Below are positions 18,668-27,527 of a DNA stretch of 64,000 nt, in pieces. The position numbers were made by a program, and so were the translations under genes. Source of the DNA: Clostridium estertheticum. Its GTDB lineage: Bacteria; Bacillota; Clostridia; Clostridiales; Clostridiaceae. Under the pieces are notes generated by a model. That model was not told the DNA's origin and did not search any database. It was given only the letters and a program-made list of their open reading frames with translations. The stretch's first letter is position 1. Each line of letters begins with the position of its first letter. Where the stretch lies: assembly GCF_011065935.2 (NCBI RefSeq), contig NZ_JAAMNH020000001.1, forward strand, positions 951,001-1,015,000, written 5' to 3'.

Positions 18668-18739
18668 AAAAATCACTCCTTTGTTTTAAAAAATTATGGG
18701 ATATCAAAATGCGCGAATCCATCAGAATGCATGAATGCA

Positions 18740-20689
18740 TTAGAATGCACCACCGCCACCACCACCGCCGCCTCCACCGGAGCTACCGCCACTAAAGCCA
18801 CCACCGCCGCCTGAAGATGATGAATCTTGAGAACTTGCAACGCTTTGTGCTGTGGAAATTGCACCCTCCACGGTATGAATAGTATCATCAAACATTGCAC
18901 CAAAGCCACCAAAGTAACCATAGCTTGCTCCATACATATAGGTGAGCTGATTATTGTTTAAATCCTCATCCCTGAAAACAATAGGAAGTTGCTTTATAAC
19001 TTCCTTTGCGACGCCTAGAGAAACGGCGTAAACAAGATAGTGCTCCCATAGTATAATAGAAGGGATTTCAGCTTTATCTAATCTGCTGAAGTCCTTTAAA
19101 AAGTTTTTGAAGGACTGCCACATTGCATACTGCTCATTTCCATATGCTGTTCTTCTTTTTATTAATACTCCGAAAACAACTAGTATAACACCCTGAATTA
19201 TAAGAGCTACAGCAATTGGAGCAAACAATAGTAGTGTAATAGCTGCTCCAATTAATAAATAAGCAAATCCTGCTAATACTCCAAGTGTGGTTCCATTTTT
19301 ACAGGTTTGGTCAAAAAAAGTATTTTTATCAGCTTCCTCCCGTACAAATGTAACCCATTTATCGTAATCAGCCTTAAATTCTAGTGCTTTACTCTTCTTT
19401 TTAACATAATCCTTTATTTCATCAAGGACGACATAATTTCCATTTCCTATTTTACCTATAAACCAGCTTATCAAAAACTCTTCGTGCTTTTTCAAAGTTA
19501 TTGATGGTGCTTTTTCATTTAATGTAATCATATATTGATTTATTTCCTTACTATTAAAGAAACCCTTTTTACTAACCTTATTTTGAGAAATTAACAGTTG
19601 CTTCTTTCTTGTAAGATCCATAAGGGTAGCCATTACATCTCTAGTATTTACTGTGCCAAAAGACATCAAAACACTCATTTCTGCTGGCGTATACTCGCCT
19701 GGAAGTTCCCTGTAGTACTTACCTTCAAAGTTTGGTTTAAGCTCTTTATCATATTTTTGATATATATAAATAATTACTGGAAACCATAACAGTATGAGAA
19801 TTATTGCTAGAGGACTACCTACAGATTTACGCTGTGCTACATTAATATCTCGCTTAGCTTGCATTTCAACCTGCTGTTTTACGTCCTGCCTTGCTTCCTC
19901 TCTTGCTATATTTGCTTTATTTGCAAGGGTAGCTTCATTAGACATTATTCTAGGTAGTGCATTTTCATCTACTATATTACTTGATCCAGGAACAAGCTTT
20001 ACAGGAAATAAAACCAAGGTTTCTATAAAAGTACCCGGTGACACTGTAGGTACAGTAAATTCTACATTACTGCTATCTAATATGGAAGATTCGCCTATAA
20101 GCGGACCATGAGCAAAGACTTTAAGTTCTTCTTTCGTAGCACCCAGGGGCAGTGTTATTTTTATCTTGATGTTATCTAATCTAGTTTGCCACTCAGTGCC
20201 AATTACCTTCCTGTTAAACTCTGCTGTATCCTTATATTTTGTAACAGCATCAATTAACTTGTATTTTACAATAAATGTTTTTTCTTGATTTTCTGAAACC
20301 TCAAAAATTTTGAATCGTGCCAAGGTTCCTTCCTCTATAAAGTTATAAGTACCTGGATTACCTGTATCATCAAGAGAATTACTGGAATTTAGCTGAACTT
20401 CTTTCAAATTACCATTTTCCATTACATAAATTTTTTTATCTTTTAAGCCTTTTGTAAGAGAAAAATCAACATCTCTAGTAACTCCATTAAACTTACCATC
20501 GAAATTATAAGTAAGCCGCTCTTCAAAGTTAGCTGAACCGTCCTTATTTAATATCACATTGATATCATACGCAGATAAATTATAGGTTCTATTTTCTGAA
20601 GCATTTACATGTTTATTTAATGTAGTGAGAGTAAAGAGAATAATAACCAAAAACATTCTAGTAAAAATTATTGTGAACCCTTTTTTCAT
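18740..20689 (-). CDS. DUF2207 membrane protein with poly-glycine tail
   Basis: A 649-residue protein: signal sequence or membrane anchor (about 5-23), a DUF2207 outer domain (about 30-280) of beta type, a membrane segment near 290-310, a cytoplasmic helical domain, two adjacent segments near 470-515, and a C-terminus of almost pure Gly/Ser ending GGGGGGGGGGAF. Such tails are characteristic of DUF2207 proteins. The ATG has GGAGG upstream. Co-transcription with lemA is likely. The role is unknown; envelope stress or surface assembly is only a guess from genomic context. Confidence 0.92.
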   Translation of the reverse strand: MKKGFTIIFTRMFLVIILFTLTTLNKHVNASENRTYNLSAYDINVILNKDGSANFEERLTYNFDGKFNGVTRDVDFSLTKGLKDKKIYVMENGNLKEVQLNSSNSLDDTGNPGTYNFIEEGTLARFKIFEVSENQEKTFIVKYKLIDAVTKYKDTAEFNRKVIGTEWQTRLDNIKIKITLPLGATKEELKVFAHGPLIGESSILDSSNVEFTVPTVSPGTFIETLVLFPVKLVPGSSNIVDENALPRIMSNEATLANKANIAREEARQDVKQQVEMQAKRDINVAQRKSVGSPLAIILILLWFPVIIYIYQKYDKELKPNFEGKYYRELPGEYTPAEMSVLMSFGTVNTRDVMATLMDLTRKKQLLISQNKVSKKGFFNSKEINQYMITLNEKAPSITLKKHEEFLISWFIGKIGNGNYVVLDEIKDYVKKKSKALEFKADYDKWVTFVREEADKNTFFDQTCKNGTTLGVLAGFAYLLIGAAITLLLFAPIAVALIIQGVILVVFGVLIKRRTAYGNEQYAMWQSFKNFLKDFSRLDKAEIPSIILWEHYLVYAVSLGVAKEVIKQLPIVFRDEDLNNNQLTYMYGASYGYFGGFGAMFDDTIHTVEGAISTAQSVASSQDSSSSGGGGGFSGGSSGGGGGGGGGGAF

Positions 20690-20807
20690 AACTTATACCT
20701 CCCTATAATATTATTATAAACAATACGGTATTTTAAGGGATTATTCGGTTTTAATTTTGTGACGTCTTACTAGGAATATAGCGATTTAACTCGACTTAAT
20801 ATTATGT

Positions 20808-21263
20808 TCATTGGTTTAATATTTTAATTGAAAAATCCATATACGTAATAATGACATGCAAAACACCAAAAATAACTGTTGGTATAATAGCCAGATAATT
20901 ATGAAGCCACATCTCAGCAAGTATAAAATATACTACTGGAATAACGGCCATTCCCAAAAGAATACCCAAATTTGCCTTGCCTGTAAAACAGAATATCCAT
21001 AGCGCATAATAACAAATTAAAATTATTGCCATACCAATTGTATACTGACATAGAATTTCAGAAGTTTGTTTTCTTGTAACAAATATAAGTAGAAAGATAA
21101 ATATTGCCTGACTTCCGTGCTCCAAAACATCTAAAATTAGATGGGTATTTACATTGGTTGATGATACATCTGAAGCAGGAATTAAAAAATAGAATATATT
21201 TGGTATCATTGGCAATAAAAAGACTATAACCCCTTTCCATGAAAAACCCAAATAATCCAGCAT
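20808..21263 (-). CDS. Small integral membrane protein, unknown function
   Basis: A 151-residue protein with about five hydrophobic segments (near 10-30, 47-65, 72-92, 100-115, 120-140). The ATG follows GGGGGGATTTA. I do not recognise the family. It is read toward the DUF2207 gene on the same strand, with 118 bases between them, so it may be separately transcribed. Confidence 0.7.
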   Translation of the reverse strand: MLDYLGFSWKGVIVFLLPMIPNIFYFLIPASDVSSTNVNTHLILDVLEHGSQAIFIFLLIFVTRKQTSEILCQYTIGMAIILICYYALWIFCFTGKANLGILLGMAVIPVVYFILAEMWLHNYLAIIPTVIFGVLHVIITYMDFSIKILNQ

Positions 21264-21597
21264 TAAATCCCCCCATTCGCATGATAAAAATAATCGTTAG
21301 ACCTCGCACTTTTTTACAACTAAATCGACCTAACTGTATAGAAATTATAGCATATTATACATATTTATACATCACTATATTTCTATGTTATTAAATACCT
21401 TATTATTCAATTTTCAAAGACCGTTATTCATACCTTTAATTTCAAACCGTCAGTAAAATTCATTTTACTTCCTCAAATATTTTTGCATTGCGACATAAAA
21501 AATACCATATTATTCATTTCTTTAAATGAATAATACAGTATTTAAATTAATTATTAGCTTTCAATATTTTATTAAGACGCTCTACATAGCAAAAACT
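21264..21597. other. Intergenic region upstream of the small membrane protein
   Basis: 334 AT-rich bases. The only structure I see is the terminator of the hydrolase gene (21502-21541). The rest should hold the promoter of the membrane-protein gene. Confidence 0.5.
21502..21541 (-). terminator. Terminator of the alpha/beta hydrolase gene
   Basis: A 12-bp perfect stem (21508-21519 with 21524-21535), a two-base internal loop and an outer ATAC/GTAT pairing. On the minus strand it runs into a TATTTTTT tail. Confidence 0.85.
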
Positions 21598-22410
21598 TTA
21601 TTCTTCAATAAATCTTGTTAATTCTTCATTGAATTTATCTTTTTGGTCATAGAACACTCCGTGACCACTAAATTCAAATGGTATAAGTTTTGAATTTTTA
21701 ATAGCTTGTTTTTGTATTTCACCTAGTGTAAATGGGACAATTTTGTCATGAATGCCATGAATAATTAAAGTAGGAACATTTATTGTTCCTAGATCAGAAA
21801 ATAGCACTTCATTTATCCAAGTATTTGCAATGGCCGCAGTTGACCACCCTGCTGCCTGTAATCCCAATTGGAAGAACCATTCTGAAAATGGCTCAGTTAT
21901 ATGTTGGAAGAAAAACATATCTCCAAAACCCTGAAGCATTTTAGGACGATCAGTATATGTCCCTTGAATAAGCTTTAGAACAGTTTCCTTGTCTAAACCA
22001 TAAGGGAAATTAGGACGCTTGATAAGGCTGGGTGCAACTGCAGCAATAAGAGCGAGCTTTGATACCCCATAGCCTTTATGGCGAGCCATGTATCTAACGG
22101 CGATTGCTCCTCCATTTGAATGTCCTACCAGTGTAATATCATGTAATTTTAGTGCATCAATTACACATCTAACATCGTCTGACAACCTATCAAAGTCGTA
22201 GCCATTCCAAGGCTTATCTGATTCACCGAATCCTCTTGTATCTATTCCGATGCACCTATATCCCATCTTCGGAAGCTGGTCAAATTGATATTCAAACAGC
22301 TTATGACTTCCAGGCCAACCGTGTAAAAACAAGATTGTCTTATTGCCCTCAGGGTTAACATCCTCTACATAAATTTTTATATTAGGTTCTACTTTAATAT
22401 AGTACCCCAC
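21598..22410 (-). CDS. Alpha/beta hydrolase
   Basis: A 270-residue serine hydrolase of the haloperoxidase/epoxide-hydrolase-like group. It has an oxyanion motif HGWPGS (about 30-35), GFGESDKP, nucleophile elbow GHSNGG (Ser near 97), acid Asp in HGIHDKIVP (about 220) and base His in SGHGVF (about 249). The triad is intact. It starts at GTG preceded by GGAGGTTATAA. No signal sequence, so cytoplasmic. The Ser nucleophile argues against dehalogenase activity; ester or lactone hydrolysis is likely, substrate unknown. It appears monocistronic. Confidence 0.9.
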   Translation of the reverse strand: MGYYIKVEPNIKIYVEDVNPEGNKTILFLHGWPGSHKLFEYQFDQLPKMGYRCIGIDTRGFGESDKPWNGYDFDRLSDDVRCVIDALKLHDITLVGHSNGGAIAVRYMARHKGYGVSKLALIAAVAPSLIKRPNFPYGLDKETVLKLIQGTYTDRPKMLQGFGDMFFFQHITEPFSEWFFQLGLQAAGWSTAAIANTWINEVLFSDLGTINVPTLIIHGIHDKIVPFTLGEIQKQAIKNSKLIPFEFSGHGVFYDQKDKFNEELTRFIEE

Positions 22411-22576
22411 TTATAACCTCCAATAAATTAATGCTATGTTAATAGGTTATTCACTTGAGCACAAATGTGTGAATCACTGAGCCGATTTTTTATTTATTTA
22501 ATTATTCCATAACTTTAATTATAAACACTATTTTGTGATATAATGGAATTAAAGTAAAATTAAAGGTGGAGTTAAT

Positions 22577-22798
22577 GTGAATGTTTTAATTCCCTGTAAA
22601 ATCCAGTTGCCAGACGGAAAATATATAAAAACCGAACCAACTAATATTCAAAAAAACCAGTTTGGAAAACCAATCCTTGATACAACTGATTCAATTGATG
22701 AAGCATTTCAAACTATGCATATTTCTTACGCACAGTCTATTAAAAACACTTTAAAAAATGACTTTAACTATATTGTAAAGATAATTGAAATTAAGTAA
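22577..22798 (+). CDS. Small protein of unknown function
   Basis: A 73-residue protein starting at GTG with AAAGGTGGAG five bases upstream. It is soluble, with no cysteine pair or membrane segment. I recognise no family. The good ribosome site and a promoter-like AT-rich region upstream support it as a real gene. Confidence 0.6.
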   Translation: MNVLIPCKIQLPDGKYIKTEPTNIQKNQFGKPILDTTDSIDEAFQTMHISYAQSIKNTLKNDFNYIVKIIEIK

Positions 22799-23241
22799 TC
22801 ATTAGAAGGCCACTTTGTTGACATTCTAATTTTCAAAATGTAAATCAGCCATAATGGGTATGACAATTTTACAGAAACTGGCCACGATATAGTAAGGACG
22901 GTTAACTTTATAGAAGGTAACTGTTTAAGGGCCTACTAGATAGACGATGAAGAGTTAGAATTGTATTAAATTTAACTGAAATTTAACTAAGCAATGAGAG
23001 GGTAACTAAGCCTTCTCTTTTTTATGTGATGATATTGCACAATAGATATAGTAGTAGTAAGTACTAGTAAGTACTAGTAGTTAATGTCACAGTAAGGATT
23101 GATATAGAGCATAGACTATTGATGTATTCATTATGTTTATTAAATTGGAGCAATAGGTTTTGTGTATTTTAATCTAATAAATTATAAATTTAAAGCAACA
23201 TATTTATTTAACCATTTTTGGGTTCGTATTCCTTTAACATC
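22799..23241. other. Intergenic region with a terminator and short tandem repeats
   Basis: It holds the terminator at 22996-23023 and two tandem copies of AGTAAGTACT (23056-23075) in a run of overlapping ACTAGT/AGTACT palindromes. No gene is visible. Confidence 0.55.
22996..23023 (+). terminator. Rho-independent terminator
   Basis: GAGAGGG (22996-23002) pairs with CCTTCTC (23011-23017, one G-T pair) and is followed by six T. It lies about 200 bases after the small gene. Confidence 0.7.
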
Positions 23242-23294
23242 TTGACAAAAGCAGTGCCTTAAGTGTATAGTGTGTATTAAACAGATACACACTA
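23242..23294 (+). promoter_or_regulatory. Promoter and operator of the GntR-ABC operon
   Basis: -35 TTGACA (23242-23247), 18-base spacer, -10 TATAGT (23266-23271). A perfect 10-bp inverted repeat, TAGTGTGTAT (23268-23277) and ATACACACTA (23285-23294) with a 7-base spacer, overlaps the -10 and start site. This is the place expected for autorepression by the GntR protein encoded directly downstream. Confidence 0.8.
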
Positions 23295-23318
23295 ATTCAA
23301 GGAAGGTGATAAAGTGAT

Positions 23319-23699
23319 ATGAAGATTTTAATTTCAAATATATCTAATATACCCCTATACCAACAAATAAAAGACCAACTAAAAGACATTATTTTTAAAG
23401 GTGAGATGTCTGAGGGTGATCCGCTTCCATCTATCAGAAATTTTGCCAATGATTTGAAAGTAAGCGTTCTTACTATTCGTCGTGTCTACAATGAATTAGA
23501 GCAAGAGGGCTTTATTACAAGTCAAGTTGGCATTGGCACTTTTATTTCTGCTGGTAATTTAGAGCTGCTTCGTGACTCTAAACGGCGTATTGTTGAACAA
23601 AAAATGCAGGACCTAATTCAAACAGCAAAGACGTTAAAAATTTCTAAAGAGGAATTAAATGCAATGATGAATATTTTATATGAGGAGGATGAACAATGA
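23319..23699 (+). CDS. GntR-family regulator, YtrA type
   Basis: A 126-residue regulator: an N-terminal GntR winged helix (PLYQQIKDQLKDIIFKGE, PSIRNFANDLKVSVLTIRRV) and only a short helical tail instead of a large ligand domain, as in the YtrA subfamily. Such proteins repress ABC operons and are relieved by cell-wall antibiotics. It follows a clear inverted-repeat operator and overlaps the ATPase start (ATGA), so it is autoregulated and translationally coupled. Confidence 0.93.
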   Translation: MKILISNISNIPLYQQIKDQLKDIIFKGEMSEGDPLPSIRNFANDLKVSVLTIRRVYNELEQEGFITSQVGIGTFISAGNLELLRDSKRRIVEQKMQDLIQTAKTLKISKEELNAMMNILYEEDEQ

Positions 23700-24556
23700 G
23701 CAATGTATTAGAAGTATCAGGATTAAATAAATCTTATGAGAAATTTGCCCTTTCTGATCTTAATTTTTCTTTACAGGAAGATTGTATTACAGGTTTTATA
23801 GGTATCAACGGCGCAGGTAAAACAACCACTATACGGACCATTCTTGGCCTTGCACTGAGAAATACTGGTACTATCAAAATCTTTGGAAAGGATATAGACA
23901 AGCATGAGCATGAGTTAAAAAACCGTATTGGAGTTGTGCTGGATGAAGGCTGTTTTTATGACGAATTGACAATGAAAGAAATGAAAAGCATTATTGCACC
24001 AGCATATTCCAGTTGGAATGAACGGGATTACAAAACCTATATGGAACGTTTTTCACTAAGTCCTCGCCAAAAGATTGCAACACTTTCAAAAGGTATGCGT
24101 ATGAAGTTCGCATTGACTATGGCACTTTCCCATCAGGCAGACTTACTTATTATGGACGAACCTACAAGTGGACTTGATCCCTTAATCCGAAGCCAATTCA
24201 TGAATATCTTGACAGATTATATGAAACAAGGTGGCAAAAGCGTTTTCTTTTCAACGCACATCACTTCAGATCTTGATAAAGTTGCAGATATGATAGTTCT
24301 TATCAACAATGGCAAAATTTTGTTCGAGGAAGAAAAGGATACATTGATTGATTCCCATCGATTAGTAAAAGGTGATAAAAAGGATTTGAATGTTGAAACA
24401 AGAAAACTATTCTTAAATATTCAAGAATCAGGATTTGGATTTATTGGTATCACCAATAAATTATCTCAAGTTCAAAAAAGCATGAAAGACATTTTGGTTG
24501 AAAGACCTAGCATAGAAGACATTATGCTGGGCTATGTCGAAGGAGGGGGAAAATAA
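23696..24556 (+). CDS. ABC transporter ATPase, YtrB/ABC-2 type
   Basis: A 286-residue ATPase with Walker A GINGAGKTT (about 36-44), a non-canonical signature LSKGMRMKFALTMAL, Walker B LLIMDEPTSGLD, switch His in STHITSD, and a C-terminal extension of about 70 residues. The LSKGM signature is normal for YtrB-like exporters. The start overlaps the GntR stop and its stop overlaps the permease start (TAATG). Confidence 0.93.
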   Translation: MSNVLEVSGLNKSYEKFALSDLNFSLQEDCITGFIGINGAGKTTTIRTILGLALRNTGTIKIFGKDIDKHEHELKNRIGVVLDEGCFYDELTMKEMKSIIAPAYSSWNERDYKTYMERFSLSPRQKIATLSKGMRMKFALTMALSHQADLLIMDEPTSGLDPLIRSQFMNILTDYMKQGGKSVFFSTHITSDLDKVADMIVLINNGKILFEEEKDTLIDSHRLVKGDKKDLNVETRKLFLNIQESGFGFIGITNKLSQVQKSMKDILVERPSIEDIMLGYVEGGGK

Positions 24557-25197
24557 TGCTGTTACATCTTGTTAAAAAAGACTTCTTACTTGTAAAAAAA
24601 TATTTGCCACTTTTTGTGATTTTACCATTTGTTATGCCCGTTATAATAATGATACAAGTATCCCAACTTTTGGGGCTTAGTGCTTTTGTGATATCTGTAA
24701 TTTATGATGTGTTTATGTTGTACCAATATGTTGTGATGGCAGAAATGAAATACCCTAAAGCAGAAGCTCTGCTATGTGCTACGCCATACTCTCGCAGTAC
24801 TCTTGTAAAAGCAAGATATGCTTTTCTCCTATTGATCTTTGCTTATTGCTGCGTGGCATACAACGTATTAGCACTGATCTTTGTCAAAATTGAATATCTT
24901 ACTCCAGCCAGCTACCTTATTGCTCTGCTGATTTCAGTAATCCTATTTGGCGTATATGCACCGGTGCAATATAAATTGGGCTTTGAAAAAACAAAGTATT
25001 TTTTCATCATAGTAATCATGGGAACTCCATTTGTAATACCTTTTTTAATGAAAGCCAATATCAAAATCGATTTCACGGGATTGTCTGCACTGCCTATGTT
25101 TGTCCAGTACCTGATACCCATTGTGGCTATAATTGCTATTCTCTTTATTTCTATGAACGTATCTATAAAAATTTATTCAAAGAAAGAATTGCTGTAA
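24556..25197 (+). CDS. ABC-2 type permease (ABC2_membrane_5-like)
   Basis: A 213-residue protein with six hydrophobic segments and the typical opening LLHLVKKDFLLVKKYLPL. This family is regularly found after YtrA-type regulators and ATPases. It presumably pairs with the upstream ATPase as an exporter responding to cell-envelope antibiotics. Confidence 0.88.
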   Translation: MLLHLVKKDFLLVKKYLPLFVILPFVMPVIIMIQVSQLLGLSAFVISVIYDVFMLYQYVVMAEMKYPKAEALLCATPYSRSTLVKARYAFLLLIFAYCCVAYNVLALIFVKIEYLTPASYLIALLISVILFGVYAPVQYKLGFEKTKYFFIIVIMGTPFVIPFLMKANIKIDFTGLSALPMFVQYLIPIVAIIAILFISMNVSIKIYSKKELL

Positions 25198-25238
25198 CTG
25201 CTGTATAACTTATTCATTTTGAGAAAGGAGCGATACCT

Positions 25239-25340
25239 ATGCAAGCTTTACCAACCCCAGTAGTAATATTATGTGTGCTGTTTCCCTTTGTGTATTTGAC
25301 TTATAAGCACTTTAAAGGAAATGACAAAAAAAAAACATAA
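25239..25340 (+). CDS. 33-residue single-span membrane peptide ending the GntR operon
   Basis: An ATG with GAAAGGAG upstream opens a 33-codon frame: a short polar start, a hydrophobic segment (VVILCVLFPFVYLTY, about 8-22) and a basic tail ending DKKKT. It begins 42 bases after the permease stop with no terminator between. Size and position suggest an accessory subunit or regulator of the transporter; that role is inference. Confidence 0.65.
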   Translation: MQALPTPVVILCVLFPFVYLTYKHFKGNDKKKT

Positions 25341-25593
25341 CCGGAAAAATCAATACTTTAGCTTAAATATGGGCTTTGTAGCTCTTAGATTATCGATAAA
25401 AATAGCAATGCTGCACCTAGGGGAACCCAGTGCAATATTGTTTTCTTTATTTCAACAAGGTATGTTATTTGTAAAATATGGAGAATGTGTTATAATTTAT
25501 CGTGGAAAGTGTATAGATTCTAAAAACACGATGCATACAACATAGTATTATTGATCGTACATTAGTCTATAAGACTATTAAGGGGGAAATGCT

Positions 25594-26031
25594 ATGGAAA
25601 TAGTGGAAATAATAATTATTGTTATATTTGTTACAATTTTGGTTATAGCTCTAATCTTACAATATTTAATTACTACAAATAAAATAAAGCCAAGCAAATT
25701 ATCAAGGCAATTTTGGAATGATGATGAAAATTTCATTAAATCTTGGAAAAAAACACAACAGAAAGGCATGCTAAGGTATTACCTTGAAAACATTATTATA
25801 AAGACTTTTATAATGGGCATAATTAGTATAATTTTTTTATGGAACACATTTAGCGTAAGTGGATATGAACAAAGACAAATATTGGTTGTTGCTATGCTAA
25901 TAAGTGATGGTATCTATTGTTTGATAACTCCTCTAATTGAGTGGGGCAAATATCAGAATAGATATGATAAACTAAAAGAAAAAGAAAATGTGGAAAGTAA
26001 TAATATAGATAATGATAATAAGGTAAATTAA
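25594..26031 (+). CDS. Membrane protein of unknown function
   Basis: A 145-residue protein with an N-terminal segment (about 5-27), a cytoplasmic stretch rich in Lys/Trp, two further segments (about 67-85 and 95-112), and a charged Asn-rich tail. AAGGGGGAAATGCT precedes the ATG. I recognise no family. It is probably transcribed alone; the 253 bases before it show no gene. Confidence 0.65.
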   Translation: MEIVEIIIIVIFVTILVIALILQYLITTNKIKPSKLSRQFWNDDENFIKSWKKTQQKGMLRYYLENIIIKTFIMGIISIIFLWNTFSVSGYEQRQILVVAMLISDGIYCLITPLIEWGKYQNRYDKLKEKENVESNNIDNDNKVN

Positions 26032-26037
26032 ATCATA

Positions 26038-26200
26038 TTTCTAAGTAGTAAAATATGAAGAAGTGGCCCAAAGTGCGGCTCAACCAGTCTATCTGCCAAT
26101 AAGAAGGGTTTTCGATCTGCAAGTCCTTCTGAACTAGGTGCTATAGCTCCTACAGTCCTTGGTGACTTAGCATATCTATTAAAAATTTTATAAACTTCAT
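26038..26200 (-). pseudogene. N-terminal remnant of a phospholipid N-methyltransferase-like gene
   Basis: An ATG at 26200 with AAAAGGAG upstream begins MKFIKF. The frame then slips in a T run; in the next frame the text is NRYAKSPRTVGAIAPSSEGL, the hallmark N-terminus of PmtA-like/rRNA-methyltransferase-fold proteins. Adding one T restores the frame. Nothing of the SAM-binding core follows before the next gene, so only the 5' end survives. Confidence 0.6.
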
Positions 26201-26463
26201 AGTGAAATTTCTCCTTTTACTTATAATCATGAACAATTTAGCGTTGTTAAGTTCTTAAAAATCGATTTATAGTTTTAGTATAAATGCTAAATATTAAATT
26301 TCACTTTGGAAAAAACTTAAGAATTCTTAAGCTTTTTATAAATAATAAGATTAGTATTTATTCCTTAGTAAGCGTAAAAAATTCTCCGTATGTTTTTTTA
26401 GGAAATTGTTTGATAAACTAAATCCAGCAGTAAGCAGTAAGTGCTTTTCTACTGGATTTTATT
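26201..26463. other. AT-rich spacer with a perfect 16-bp palindrome
   Basis: CTTAAGAATTCTTAAG (26316-26331) is flanked by an A run and a T run, so it could fold into a bidirectional terminator. No gene is visible. Confidence 0.45.
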
Positions 26464-26681
26464 TTAATCTTTTTTACCATGAAGATTCTTATTTTGAAGT
26501 TTTACAATTTCAGGTAATTCCTTGGATCAAGGCATATATTTTAACAGCGTATCTTTGTCCTTATTTTCTAAATTACAAAATACATCCATTAAATACACTA
26601 AATACTTTTCTACCACTAACCCATTTGCTTTAGCCGTTTCTACTACACTATATATTGTTGCACTAGTGGAACCATAAAACC
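26464..26681 (-). pseudogene. C-terminal remnant of an IS66-family transposase
   Basis: The minus strand encodes SATIYSVVETAKANGL, then a helical stretch and SKELPEIVKL, the C-terminal signature of IS66 transposases. The expected Trp just before SKELPE is a TGA stop (TGG changed to TGA). The copy is truncated on both sides, so the element is dead. Confidence 0.75.
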
Positions 26682-26727
26682 TAATAAAAATTAAGACAAC
26701 CTCTTAATGCAAGGTTCTCTTAATTTT

Positions 26728-27117
26728 TTAATTAATTTGATTGTTCCATTTTTTAAAATTAAAATAGCTAATTAGAATGATACCAACGACTATAACAAGA
26801 AATACATATATGGAATATTTCATACTAATTCCTAAAAAGGTATATAAAAGAATAATAGGTGTATCAGCTAAAAATATTATTAAAACATATTTATTGAAAC
26901 TAATTCCAGTTAAAGTGGAAAAGAAACAAATAACATCTGAGGGAACTAGTTTACAAGTATCATTGTACAGGGGAATTATTAAATATCTATACAAATAAAT
27001 CTTAAGATTTATTAAGAAAACCATAAAAATTATGTTATGTTTTAGAATAGTGTTAAAATTAAGCGCATAATTAAATAAGGAAATATTTTGCTCAATTGAC
27101 GGGTATATACCGTCCAT
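26728..27117 (-). pseudogene. C-terminal remnant of a VTT/DedA-family membrane protein
   Basis: The frame ends with LVPSDVICFFSTLTGISFNK, followed by LADTPIILLYTFLG, a conserved VTT (SNARE-associated, TVP38-like) motif and last membrane segments. The first 50 residues of the frame do not resemble the family and the N-terminal half of the domain is missing. I read it as the truncated 3' end of a gene fused to unrelated sequence. Confidence 0.55.
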
Positions 27118-27136
27118 TCGCTATATCATATATTGA

Positions 27137-27502
27137 AAATGCTTCTCAATCCCTTGTGCAGATGGAAGAAACACTGGCATTTCAACTCATTTCCACAAAA
27201 AACACTTCAACACAACTGAATATAGTCCGGGCAGTTCGGAATACGGATGGTCCGCTGGCGTTAGTGTGCTAGAGCAAGTTATTTTACCCGAACATCTTGA
27301 GGAAAAAAGATTGCCAGGCGGTTTATATGCATCGCTAAACAGCACAAACGAAGTATATGATTCTTGGCAAATATTAATGCGATTGTTGAAAGAAAGTAAT
27401 GAATATGCTGTTGATGAAAGTCGCCCATGTCTGGAGGAGCTCATTCGTAGTGGTGAAGATAAAAGACAGGGAAAGGACTTTTATTTGAACCTGAGCTTTT
27501 AA
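27137..27502 (+). pseudogene. Remnant of a GyrI-like effector-binding domain
   Basis: The open frame includes KRLPGGLYASLN, YDSWQILMRLLKESNEYA and DESRPCLEEL, typical of the C-terminal small-molecule-binding domain of AraC/MerR-family regulators. No DNA-binding domain precedes it, since the frame begins after a stop at 27134-27136, and the end is abnormal. It is the degraded tail of a lost regulator. Confidence 0.6.
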
Positions 27503-27527
27503 GAGAAAAAGAAATACGTGGTTTTAC

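Noticed and set aside
18694..18933. 79-codon minus-strand frame overlapping the DUF2207 gene end
   Set aside because: It is an out-of-frame reading of the glycine-rich tail of the DUF2207 gene, rich in Val/Ala by composition only, without a ribosome site.
23041..23090. Short repeats that might suggest a CRISPR or iteron array
   Set aside because: Only two 10-bp tandem units with no spacers; no array structure and no cas or replication genes nearby.
25321..25545. 74-codon plus-strand frame after the 33-residue peptide
   Set aside because: It starts in the A-run of the peptide gene, has no ribosome site of its own and unnatural composition.
26406..26633. 75-codon plus-strand frame
   Set aside because: It lies opposite the IS66 transposase remnant, whose minus-strand reading clearly matches that family.
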